5,365 nt of DNA from Bacillota bacterium (GCA_021820805.1 JAKADF010000276.1:1-5365), one strand, 5' to 3'. Positions 1-5,365 are shown, numbered from the stretch's first letter. Notes: generated from the letters alone by a model not told the origin. Program-made: numbers and translations.

Positions 1-23
1 TCAAGGTGCAGACTACTGTATAA
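1..23 (+). CDS. Possible 3' end of an upstream operon gene (partial)
   Basis: Reading from base 3, a frame KVQTTV ends in a TAA at 21-23, and this TAA runs directly into the ribosome binding site of the next gene (TAAGGAGG). That stop/ribosome-binding-site overlap is typical of translationally linked operon genes. Only six codons are visible, so neither the frame nor any function can be established. A second frame also closes just before the next start, with TGA at 34-36, and is an equally possible gene end. Confidence 0.3.
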
Positions 24-28
24 GGAGG
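23..28 (+). promoter_or_regulatory. Ribosome binding site fixing the GTG start at 37
   Basis: AGGAGG lies 8 nt before GTG at 37-39. No ATG with comparable spacing exists in this frame; the next in-frame Met is residue 10 (base 64) and has no ribosome binding site of its own. This supports GTG as the true start of the Ldh2-family gene. Confidence 0.8.
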
Positions 29-36
29 TTTGCTGA

Positions 37-1122
37 GTGGCTGAATTTTATCGTGTCGAGCCAATGTTACTATCTGAAGTGTGTTCCTTAATTCTGCAGA
101 ATCACGGCGTACCGGCTATTGACGCTGATGTTGTTGCAAAGTCATTAGTCGATGCAGATCTGCGGGGCGTAAATAGTCATGGTGTTGTAAGATTATCAGT
201 CTATTTGAAACGTCTGGCAAATGGAGTAATAAAATCGAGACCTAGTATGACTGTTGTCAAAGAGACGGGAAGCACAGCTGTTTTAGATGGGGGATATGGC
301 CTAGGTCAGGTAGTTTCCCAACAAGCAATCAATTTACTAATTGAGAAAGCAACTCATTCAGCTTTGAGTGCTGTTGCGGTTAAAAGAAGCAACCATTTTG
401 GTGCATCGGCCTATTGGGCTTCGCAGTTGATAGAAAAAGATATGATAGGTATTTCAGTCAGTAATGTTGAACCTCTAATGCCTCCTCCAGGCGGTACTGC
501 TGCTAGGGTCGGAAATAACCCGATATCCATCGCGGTTCCTGCACTTCTGGAGCGACCTGTTATCCTCGATATGGCAACGAGCACTGTACCGCTCGGAAAA
601 ATTGTGAATGCACAGAGCAAGGGGCAACCGATTCCGCTTGGGTGGGCGGTTGATAAAAATGGTAAGCCTACAACAAGTCCTGCGGATGTAATTAATGGAG
701 GTTTTTTGTTCCCGGTTGGCGGTCCAAAGGGTTACGGACTTGCCATTATTATCGAAATATTAACTTCTTTATTAAGTGGCGGAGCTGTTGGTTCAGAGAT
801 TAAATCTTTGTATCAAGATTTGGAGCATCCGAATGATATAAGCCACTTCTTTATGGCCATTCGAGTTGACGGCTTTATGAATGCAAAATTATTCAAGCAA
901 TCTGTAGACAACTATATTCGTTATGTAAAGATGACGCCTTTAGCAGAAAGTGCCAAGACGATTTATATGCCAGGTGAAATTGAAATGCTAAACAAAGAGC
1001 AAAACCTGAGCACTGGTATAATGCTTCCTGCATCTGTGGCAGAGGAACTAGCAACATTTATAAATAGTGCAAATATCGATGCAAGATTTTCGGAGCAATT
1101 ATTGGCGGATCCGCAAAATTAA
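37..1122 (+). CDS. Ldh2 (malate/L-lactate dehydrogenase) family NAD(P)-dependent oxidoreductase
   Basis: Cytoplasmic dehydrogenase of the Ldh2 fold (361 aa, normal length for the family), which is unrelated to the Rossmann-fold lactate dehydrogenases. Family members interconvert a 2-hydroxy acid and a 2-keto acid (lactate, malate, sulfolactate, ureidoglycolate, 2,3-diketo-L-gulonate) using NAD(P). Visible hallmarks are DLRGVNSHGVVRL at 41-53, containing the conserved Ser47-His48-Gly49 whose His is the catalytic acid/base in this family; SNHFGA at 118-123; GNNP at 159-162; DMATS at 178-182; IPLGWAVD at 199-206; PTTSPAD at 211-217; and GGPKGYGLA at 228-236. The usual 'ARGKI' after DMATS reads VPLGKI here. 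The GTG start follows an AGGAGG, and the gene ends 37 nt before the LarA-like gene, so they are probably cotranscribed. The family is secure. The substrate cannot be read from sequence, but the racemase-type neighbours point to a chiral hydroxy acid or sugar-acid intermediate. Confidence 0.9.
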   Translation: MAEFYRVEPMLLSEVCSLILQNHGVPAIDADVVAKSLVDADLRGVNSHGVVRLSVYLKRLANGVIKSRPSMTVVKETGSTAVLDGGYGLGQVVSQQAINLLIEKATHSALSAVAVKRSNHFGASAYWASQLIEKDMIGISVSNVEPLMPPPGGTAARVGNNPISIAVPALLERPVILDMATSTVPLGKIVNAQSKGQPIPLGWAVDKNGKPTTSPADVINGGFLFPVGGPKGYGLAIIIEILTSLLSGGAVGSEIKSLYQDLEHPNDISHFFMAIRVDGFMNAKLFKQSVDNYIRYVKMTPLAESAKTIYMPGEIEMLNKEQNLSTGIMLPASVAEELATFINSANIDARFSEQLLADPQN

Positions 1123-1143
1123 ATAGGATTTGATTCGATTATC

Positions 1144-1152
1144 AAAGGAGGT
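1144..1152 (+). promoter_or_regulatory. Ribosome binding site that decides the LarA-like start
   Basis: AAAGGAGGT ends 7 nt before an in-frame ATG at 1160. The longest open frame would begin ten codons earlier at TTG 1130, but this ribosome binding site would then lie inside the coding region and TTG 1130 has no such site upstream. The ATG at 1160 is therefore preferred. Confidence 0.85.
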
Positions 1153-1159
1153 ACATGGA

Positions 1160-2434
1160 ATGGTCGCTTTGGCCGGGGGTATTGATTTTGAGAGTCCAGT
1201 TATGGTCAAGGTTAAGCAGCACTTTGAATGCCCGACACTAGGGTTTTCTGAGATTGAAGATTCAGTGCAAAAACAGTTTCTTCGTCCAGAAATTAAGGAC
1301 AAAGTTAAACCTGGGATGAAGGTTGCTATTGCGGTTGGCAGCCGCGGTATCGCAAAGCTTTCTTTCGTTGTTAAGCAAACAATCCAATTGCTCCGTGAGT
1401 TTGGTGCAAATCCAGTGATTGTTCCGGCTATGGGGAGTCACGGTGGGGCGACTGCCGAAGGTCAGCAGTCTGTCCTTGCAGGCTATGGAATTACAGAAGA
1501 TGAGATGGGCGTTCCTGTTTTGCCTTCGATGGAAACCGTTCAACTAGGGACGTTTGACGGTGTTCCGGTTTACTTTAGTAAGGTTGCATATGAGTGTGAT
1601 TTGATTGTATCGGTTTGTAGGGTTAAGCCTCATACTGATTTTCGCGGAGAGGTAGAAAGCGGCGCATACAAGATGCTTACGATTGGCCTTGGCAAGCACC
1701 TTGGTGCCGCTACCCTCCATAGTGCCGGCTATGCGAGATTTCCGAAGCTCATACCTGGTATCGGGCAATTTATTGTCGATCACGCTCCAGTTGGGTTCGC
1801 CGTGTGCATCATCGAAAATAGTTTTGACGATGTAGGGGCAGTAGAGGTTTTAGCTGCTGATGCAATTGCAGTGGAAGAACCTAAGCTTTTAAAACTTGCG
1901 AAAGACTATTTGCCGAAATTCAATATCGACACAATTGATTTGTTGATTGTTGATGAGTTAGGGAAAAATATCAGCGGACAAGGGATGGATCCGAATATCA
2001 CAGGCCGTTCTCCATTTGGCCTTGAGTATTCTGGCACGCCTCAAATCGACCGTATTGCAGTGTTAGACCTTACAGAAGAAACGCATGGTAATGCGACGGG
2101 AATTGGGGTTGCCGATTTTATTACCGTAGACTGCTTCAATAAGATTGACCTTCAAGCTACATATGCCAATACAATTACGGCTGGGGCATTTGGCAGCGCT
2201 AAGATGCCGATGATGCTTGCAAACGATAAAGAGTTGCTTGCAGTTGCATTGAAGGCCGCGACCTTAACTCCTCCAAATGCAGCGCGAATCGTGAGAATCA
2301 AGGATACTTTACACCTTGGCGAATTTTGGGTTTCAGAAGTAATTGCTACGGATTTGGAAGAGGATTCACGATTTTCAGTCACATCCGAGCACCGTCCGCT
2401 TACATTCGATACGAATGGAAAACTTACTTGGTAG
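1160..2434 (+). CDS. LarA-family (DUF2088) nickel-pincer-type 2-hydroxy acid racemase/epimerase
   Basis: Predicted cytoplasmic protein of 424 aa, similar in length to lactate racemase LarA, which uses a nickel-pincer nucleotide to invert the C2 carbon of 2-hydroxy acids by hydride transfer. Likely equivalents of Lactobacillus plantarum LarA active-site residues, from my reading, are Arg62 (GSRG, for R75), His94 (MGSHGG, for H108), His158 (VKPHTDF, for H174), Lys171 (SGAYK, for the cofactor-linked K184) and His187 (LHSAG, for Ni ligand H200). The Lys-to-His interval is 16 residues in both. The region that carries K298 in LarA instead reads SGQGMDPNITGR (272-283), so this is a divergent subgroup and lactate need not be the substrate. 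Start at ATG 1160, chosen for its ribosome binding site; an earlier TTG is less likely. Spacing is 37 nt from the Ldh2 gene and 47 nt to the enolase-superfamily gene. The cofactor makers LarB, LarC and LarE are not in this window. Confidence 0.82.
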   Translation: MVALAGGIDFESPVMVKVKQHFECPTLGFSEIEDSVQKQFLRPEIKDKVKPGMKVAIAVGSRGIAKLSFVVKQTIQLLREFGANPVIVPAMGSHGGATAEGQQSVLAGYGITEDEMGVPVLPSMETVQLGTFDGVPVYFSKVAYECDLIVSVCRVKPHTDFRGEVESGAYKMLTIGLGKHLGAATLHSAGYARFPKLIPGIGQFIVDHAPVGFAVCIIENSFDDVGAVEVLAADAIAVEEPKLLKLAKDYLPKFNIDTIDLLIVDELGKNISGQGMDPNITGRSPFGLEYSGTPQIDRIAVLDLTEETHGNATGIGVADFITVDCFNKIDLQATYANTITAGAFGSAKMPMMLANDKELLAVALKAATLTPPNAARIVRIKDTLHLGEFWVSEVIATDLEEDSRFSVTSEHRPLTFDTNGKLTW

Positions 2435-2436
2435 AG

Positions 2437-2454
2437 TAAACCATAGTGGGTTTA
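2437..2454 (+). other. Small intergenic inverted repeat between operon genes
   Basis: TAAACC (2437-2442) and GGTTTA (2449-2454) form a perfect 6-bp stem with a 6-nt loop, three bases after the stop of the LarA-like gene. A competing stem CCATA (2441-2445) / TATGG (2453-2457) overlaps it. There is no T-run, so it is unlikely to terminate transcription. It could influence mRNA processing or may be chance. Confidence 0.35.
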
Positions 2455-2465
2455 TGGCCGAATTC

Positions 2466-2471
2466 AGGAGG
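2466..2471 (+). promoter_or_regulatory. Ribosome binding site of the enolase-superfamily gene
   Basis: AGGAGG lies 10 nt before ATG 2482, with a second purine-rich stretch (AAAGG, 2473-2476 region) between them. It supports ATG 2482 as the start. Confidence 0.75.
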
Positions 2472-2481
2472 AAAGGTATAG

Positions 2482-3561
2482 ATGAGGATTACAAATGTTA
2501 GATCAACGCTCGTTTCAGTTCCCTTTCAAGTACCTATCCAAGTTTCTACCTACTCTTTTAATAAAAGGGATGTTGTGATTGTAGAGATTGACACGGATGA
2601 AGGTTTCTCTGGGATGGGATATGTAGGCATTTTAGGTCGTGGTGGAGAAACGATTAAGACATGTATTGACCGTGATGTTGCAGATTTATTAATTGGTGAA
2701 GACGCAAGGTACCGAGAAAAAATATGGAAGAAAATGTGGTGGGCACTTGATTGGATTGGCCGAAAAGGCGTAACAATGTATGCCATCTCGGCCGTAGACG
2801 TTGCTCTTTGGGATTTGGCTGGAAAAACACAAAATGTGTCTTTACATAAGATGCTCGGACCATACACGGACAAAGTGAAAGCGTATGCAAGTGCAGGTTT
2901 TTTGAGTCTCGCGACTGACCAACTCGTAGAGCAGGCAACAGGTTATGTTGAACGTGGATTTCGTGCCTACAAGATGAAAGCAGGACTGCAAAATCTCAGA
3001 CAAGATGTTGAAAGGGTCAGGGCAGTTCGCAGTGCTCTTGGCGATGACATTGATTTAATGGTAGACGCAAACCAGGGACTCGACGTTGCTTCTTCCATCT
3101 TACTTGGCAGAGAGTTAGAGAAGATAGGGGTGTACTGGTTTGAGGAGCCCATACCTGCAGATGACATTATTGGACATGCTCAAATAGCACAGGCTCTCGA
3201 CGTTCGACTCGCTACAGGTGAAACTGAGTTTTCAAGGTTCGGTTTTCGTGAATTGCTGGATAGAAAAGCAGCCGATATTTTGCAAATTGATATTCGTGCT
3301 GGTGGGATTACAGAGTGGATGCGGATTGCACATATGGCAGATGCCTGTAACATACCAGTCACGCCTCATATGGTGTGGGAATTACAAATTCATATGACGG
3401 CTGCTGTAGAAAACGGTCTGTATATGGAATATATGGATTGGTTTGATGAATTGTTCGAAGAACTGCCGAAGATTGAAGAAGGTATGGTTGTTGTACCGGA
3501 TAAACCAGGTCACGGTTTACGTTTTAGGGAAGATATTGTTTCAAAGTATCGGGTAGAATAG
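2482..3561 (+). CDS. Mandelate racemase/muconate lactonizing enzyme family protein (enolase superfamily, MR subgroup)
   Basis: Cytoplasmic Mg-dependent enolase-superfamily enzyme of 359 aa. The N-terminal capping domain spans roughly 1-130 and is followed by the TIM-barrel. The MR-subgroup catalytic set is complete: Lys164-x-Lys166 (YKMKAG); metal ligands Asp195 (VDANQ), Glu221 (FEEP) and Glu247 (TGET); the Asp270 (LQID) / His296 (TPHM) dyad; and Glu316 (YMEYMD), equivalent to the electrophilic Glu317 of Pseudomonas putida mandelate racemase. Positions coincide with that enzyme through Asp270 and are one lower afterwards. Enzymes with this set racemise mandelate or dehydrate sugar acids such as galactarate, gluconate, rhamnonate or fuconate. 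The specificity loops do not allow a substrate call, so no gene name is given. It is the last gene of the operon, 47 nt after the LarA-like gene and 21 nt before a hairpin. With the LarA-like and Ldh2 neighbours, a sugar-acid or hydroxy-acid pathway is inferred. Confidence 0.92.
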   Translation: MRITNVRSTLVSVPFQVPIQVSTYSFNKRDVVIVEIDTDEGFSGMGYVGILGRGGETIKTCIDRDVADLLIGEDARYREKIWKKMWWALDWIGRKGVTMYAISAVDVALWDLAGKTQNVSLHKMLGPYTDKVKAYASAGFLSLATDQLVEQATGYVERGFRAYKMKAGLQNLRQDVERVRAVRSALGDDIDLMVDANQGLDVASSILLGRELEKIGVYWFEEPIPADDIIGHAQIAQALDVRLATGETEFSRFGFRELLDRKAADILQIDIRAGGITEWMRIAHMADACNIPVTPHMVWELQIHMTAAVENGLYMEYMDWFDELFEELPKIEEGMVVVPDKPGHGLRFREDIVSKYRVE

Positions 3562-3575
3562 TTTCGTACTATAGC

Positions 3576-3619
3576 AAAAAATAATGAACCTATCGGATGA
3601 TATTCCCGATAGGTTCATT
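3576..3619 (-). terminator. Intrinsic terminator between convergent genes, oriented for the - strand gene
   Basis: AATGAACCTATCGG (3583-3596) and CCGATAGGTTCATT (3606-3619) form a perfect 14-bp stem with a 9-nt loop. Read on the - strand, the stem is followed by an A and then six T residues (3581-3576), the classic rho-independent layout for the beta-helix gene that stops at 3642. Read on the + strand, the stem is followed by CGCGTTATCTAG without a clear T-run, so termination of the three-gene operon here would be weaker or depend on the stem alone. Confidence 0.88.
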
Positions 3620-3641
3620 CGCGTTATCTAGTTTAAAGCAA

Positions 3642-5216
3642 TTACTTGCTAAAAGACCAAACCACGCCGTCCCAGCTATTTTGATGACCAAGTGCAGTTA
3701 CAACTTTTGAGAGTTCATTTACTGGCATGTATGCTGTTAACCCATAATTGGTTGGAGCATCGAATCCTTCCACAATAGCTACTTTAACGCCATTGATAGA
3801 GACTCCCATGTTCCCTGAACCAAGGCTCTTTGATGCACTTGGTTTGCCAACTTCAGATGTGTCAAACGAAAGCTGCTGACCGTTCCAATGACTTGTCACG
3901 CCAAATTGTTTGACAAGTTGCATGACATTCCAGACAGGAACATACGCAGCGTTGTTATCTGAAATCACTGGAAGTGTTGCAACAGCCTTGCCATCAACAT
4001 CAACTTCGGCGCTTGGGCTTAGTCCAAATACGGGAGTAGACACATCACTTGCTGTATGGTTATCGGATAGATGTGTGCTCGGTGCATTTTTTGCCCATAT
4101 GCCACAGGTCTCATCAGAGATGACGTTGTTTGAAACAACTGTATTCGTGACGGGATTTACCTCCCCAGAAATCACAATTCCTGTTGGCCAACTGTCTCGA
4201 ACTTCCCCATCTGGACCATTGCCGCTAATGGTATTCCCGGAAACCACGTTTCCTTCGACAACGTCACCTGGTGTATTGCTGTGAATGATGACACCAGGAA
4301 TAAAGTTGTTTGTGATTTTGTTATCGAGTACAAGGTTATTTTTTGCAACTGTGTGCGGACTGTCGGCTGCTACTACAATACCAGCGACGATTTTGTTGAC
4401 GGTGTTGCCAATAACCTGGTTATTCATCACGCCGCCTTGCGGATTGTAAGCAGCTACAACGATTCCGCAACCTCCAGCATTTGTGTCGATATCATTATCA
4501 ATTAGAATGTTGCCGATGCTAGGTACAGATGCAACGGATGGGGCGTTTGCTGGAGGTGCACTAGGAGGAGTGGTGGGTTCTGGAGCACCGGGATCGAACG
4601 CGCCATAGTCTGCGATAGAAACACCGCCATCTGCCTTGTTCCCTTTAACAGTGTTGTTTGAGACAACGGAGTATGCTGTTCCGTCTAATAGAATTGGCTT
4701 GTTTTCAGAAATTGCAGTTGTGCTTGTCTTCGTGGGGTTTATCCCGTTATTCTCGACAACGTTGTTTTCCACGGTAACATGAGCCGTGTTACGAACCCAT
4801 ATTCCCTCGTTATTTGCGTTTTCAACAGTAAGTCCATTAATGACGGTTCCTGAAGCTGCCTGCCCATCTATGAATACGCCATTGTTTTGGCCCGTTGCAT
4901 CAATAATCGTATTCGCTGTTGCATCTGTCTTCGTGCTGTCGGATTCTAGAGTTACGTTCTTCGTGATGGTTACAGATTCCTTGTAAGTACCCGGTTCTAC
5001 AACAATGGTCGTATTCGGGGCAGCTTTACTTATGGCATAGCTAATCGTCTTGTAAGGACTGTTCGATGTGCCTGTACCGGTTGTGTCACTTCCAGTTGTA
5101 CTTACATAGACGTCAGAACTGGCTGTTGTTGCAGCGTGGGCAACAACAGTCGACCAGAGTGGCGCGGATAAGAGGGCAGCGGCCCCTAACGCGCCTGCAA
5201 TATGCTTCGGTTTCAC
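3642..5216 (-). CDS. Secreted right-handed parallel beta-helix protein with C-terminal stalk-like module
   Basis: 524-aa exported protein. Residues 1-28 are a signal peptide (MKPK, a hydrophobic core, then AHA before ATTAS). Residues 34-80 have the DUF1565/PL9-like opening (YVSTTGSD, PYKTISYAI, VEPGTY). Residues 85-395 form a NosD/Beta_helix-type ladder of coils, each with a 'GI[VW]V' strand and Asn-rich turns (VENNVVENN, VVSGNTISGN). A Pro-rich loop (PGAPEPTTPPSAPP...) interrupts the ladder at 209-232. Residues about 417-524 carry two copies of a stalk-like unit, 'AY[VM]PV...W[ND]G...SF'. Such folds bind or cleave acidic polysaccharides, but no alginate-epimerase DPHD/DPHE motif is present, so activity is unknown; it may be a surface binding protein. 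The longest frame begins at GTG 5225, but the GGGAG there would be 1 nt away. GTG 5216 has 10 nt spacing and gives a better signal peptide. Convergent to the operon. Confidence 0.85.
   Translation of the reverse strand: MKPKHIAGALGAAALLSAPLWSTVVAHAATTASSDVYVSTTGSDTTGTGTSNSPYKTISYAISKAAPNTTIVVEPGTYKESVTITKNVTLESDSTKTDATANTIIDATGQNNGVFIDGQAASGTVINGLTVENANNEGIWVRNTAHVTVENNVVENNGINPTKTSTTAISENKPILLDGTAYSVVSNNTVKGNKADGGVSIADYGAFDPGAPEPTTPPSAPPANAPSVASVPSIGNILIDNDIDTNAGGCGIVVAAYNPQGGVMNNQVIGNTVNKIVAGIVVAADSPHTVAKNNLVLDNKITNNFIPGVIIHSNTPGDVVEGNVVSGNTISGNGPDGEVRDSWPTGIVISGEVNPVTNTVVSNNVISDETCGIWAKNAPSTHLSDNHTASDVSTPVFGLSPSAEVDVDGKAVATLPVISDNNAAYVPVWNVMQLVKQFGVTSHWNGQQLSFDTSEVGKPSASKSLGSGNMGVSINGVKVAIVEGFDAPTNYGLTAYMPVNELSKVVTALGHQNSWDGVVWSFSK
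3651..3734 (-). repeat. Stalk-like unit, second copy (coding repeat)
   Basis: Encodes residues 495-522 of the beta-helix protein, AYMPVNELSKVVTALG followed by HQNSWDGVVWSF. It aligns without gaps to the first unit at 3864-3947: shared AY, PV, a Val-Val/Leu-Val helix, a Gly, Trp-Asp/Asn-Gly and a final Ser-Phe. The similarity is at protein level and much weaker in DNA, so the duplication is old. Confidence 0.6.
3864..3947 (-). repeat. Stalk-like unit, first copy (coding repeat)
   Basis: Encodes residues 424-451 of the beta-helix protein, AYVPVWNVMQLVKQFG followed by VTSHWNGQQLSF. It resembles the units of copper-amine-oxidase-N-like 'stalk' domains found at the ends of secreted proteins in Alicyclobacillus and related Bacillota. 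It probably serves attachment or dimerisation rather than catalysis; this is an inference from family context. Confidence 0.6.
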
Positions 5217-5226
5217 TTCATACACT

Positions 5227-5231
5227 CTCCC
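5227..5231 (-). promoter_or_regulatory. Ribosome binding site of the beta-helix gene
   Basis: On the - strand this reads GGGAG. It lies 1 nt before GTG 5225 (too close to serve it) and 10 nt before the in-frame GTG 5216. It is the main reason for calling the start at 5216. Confidence 0.6.
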
Positions 5232-5249
5232 AACATCATAATTGAGGCT

Positions 5250-5255
5250 ATTGTA
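5250..5255 (-). promoter_or_regulatory. Candidate -10 element for the beta-helix gene
   Basis: The - strand reads TATATACAAT, whose TACAAT matches the sigma-A -10 consensus at five of six bases. It would place transcription start about 5243, giving a short leader that contains the ribosome binding site. The hexamer 17 nt upstream (ATAACG) is a poor -35 match, so this is only a candidate; the gene could instead be read through from the upstream frame. Confidence 0.3.
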
Positions 5256-5260
5256 TATAA

Positions 5261-5365
5261 CTAGCAGACATGCGTTATGCAGTTGCTCTCAATAATTGGG
5301 TACTGGTAGATTCGAACCATCTCAGTTCCAACCTTGTTGGCCAAAACTTCTGGATGAGTGTTGCA
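5261..5365 (-). CDS. 3' end of an unidentified protein gene (partial)
   Basis: An open frame enters from the right edge and runs 34 codons to a TAG at 5263-5261. It contains HPEVLANKVGTEMVRIYQYP and then IIESN, ending in ITHVC. The residue mix, with ordinary use of charged and hydrophobic residues and purine-rich first codon positions, looks like real protein, but I do not recognise the family and 34 codons can stay open by chance. If real, it ends 44 nt before the start of the beta-helix gene on the same strand, so the two could share a transcript. One + strand frame across the same bases is also open, which weakens the call. Confidence 0.45.
   Translation of the reverse strand, partial: CNTHPEVLANKVGTEMVRIYQYPIIESNCITHVC

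Noticed and set aside
1130..1159. TTG start at 1130 extending the LarA-like protein by ten residues
   Set aside because: The strong ribosome binding site at 1144-1152 would lie inside the coding region and serves ATG 1160. TTG 1130 has no such site.
2550..2938. Open frames on the - strand opposite the enolase-superfamily gene
   Set aside because: The + strand reading contains the full catalytic motif set. The antisense frames have no ribosome binding site or family features.
3562..3641. Regulatory RNA or small gene in the convergent intergenic region
   Set aside because: The 80 bases are accounted for by the terminator hairpin and short spacers; there is no start with a ribosome binding site and no promoter.
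3910..4505. Open frames on the + strand within the beta-helix gene (3910-4284 and 4281-4505)
   Set aside because: They lie opposite a gene with signal peptide, repeats and terminator, lack ribosome binding sites and show no recognisable domain; they are antisense shadows.
5266..5282. Possible cre-like or operator palindrome (TGCATAACGCA) upstream of the beta-helix gene
   Set aside because: Only three-base arms match, the fit to a catabolite-repression site is poor outside the central CG, and it lies within or beside a likely coding end.
5299..5328. tRNA T-arm-like motif GGTTCGAATC on the - strand
   Set aside because: The arm has a mismatch and a G-U pair, no matching 5' acceptor strand or D-arm signature is visible in the bases available, and no CCA follows. 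The same bases read well as protein code.

Overview
The window looks like part of a Bacillota chromosome. Every gene start is preceded by a strong AGGAGG-type ribosome binding site, two genes start with GTG, base composition is intermediate (judged by eye), and the secreted protein ends in a stalk-type domain with the 'YVPVWxVMQxxKxxGVTSxWNGQ' style that I associate with Alicyclobacillus and relatives. The family-level placement is an inference.

Layout. Positions 1-3561 (+ strand) hold three tightly spaced genes in one direction, almost certainly the distal part of an operon that begins outside the window. They are an Ldh2-family (malate/L-lactate dehydrogenase type) NAD(P)-dependent oxidoreductase (37-1122), a LarA-family protein (DUF2088, nickel-pincer-type 2-hydroxy acid racemase/epimerase; 1160-2434), and a mandelate racemase/muconate lactonizing enzyme family member (2482-3561). 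A 14-bp perfect hairpin at 3583-3619 separates them from a convergent gene. Positions 3642-5216 (- strand) encode a secreted right-handed beta-helix protein with a signal peptide, a proline-rich loop inside the helix and a duplicated C-terminal stalk-like module. At the right edge (5261-5365, - strand) an open frame of 34 codons looks like the 3' end of another, unrecognised gene. No RNA gene, mobile element or CRISPR array was found.

How the genes may work together. All three + strand enzymes act on the alpha carbon of 2-hydroxy acids: Ldh2 enzymes interconvert 2-hydroxy and 2-keto acids, LarA homologues invert the C2 stereocentre by hydride transfer, and mandelate racemase-type enolases abstract the alpha proton of a carboxylate to racemise or dehydrate it. 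The three together suggest a catabolic route for a hydroxy acid or sugar acid (aldonate/aldarate type), with the substrate unknown. The active-site residues of the LarA-like and enolase-superfamily proteins can be placed against well-studied homologues and are largely intact. Whether the secreted beta-helix protein feeds this pathway, for example by acting on an acidic polysaccharide, is speculation based only on adjacency.
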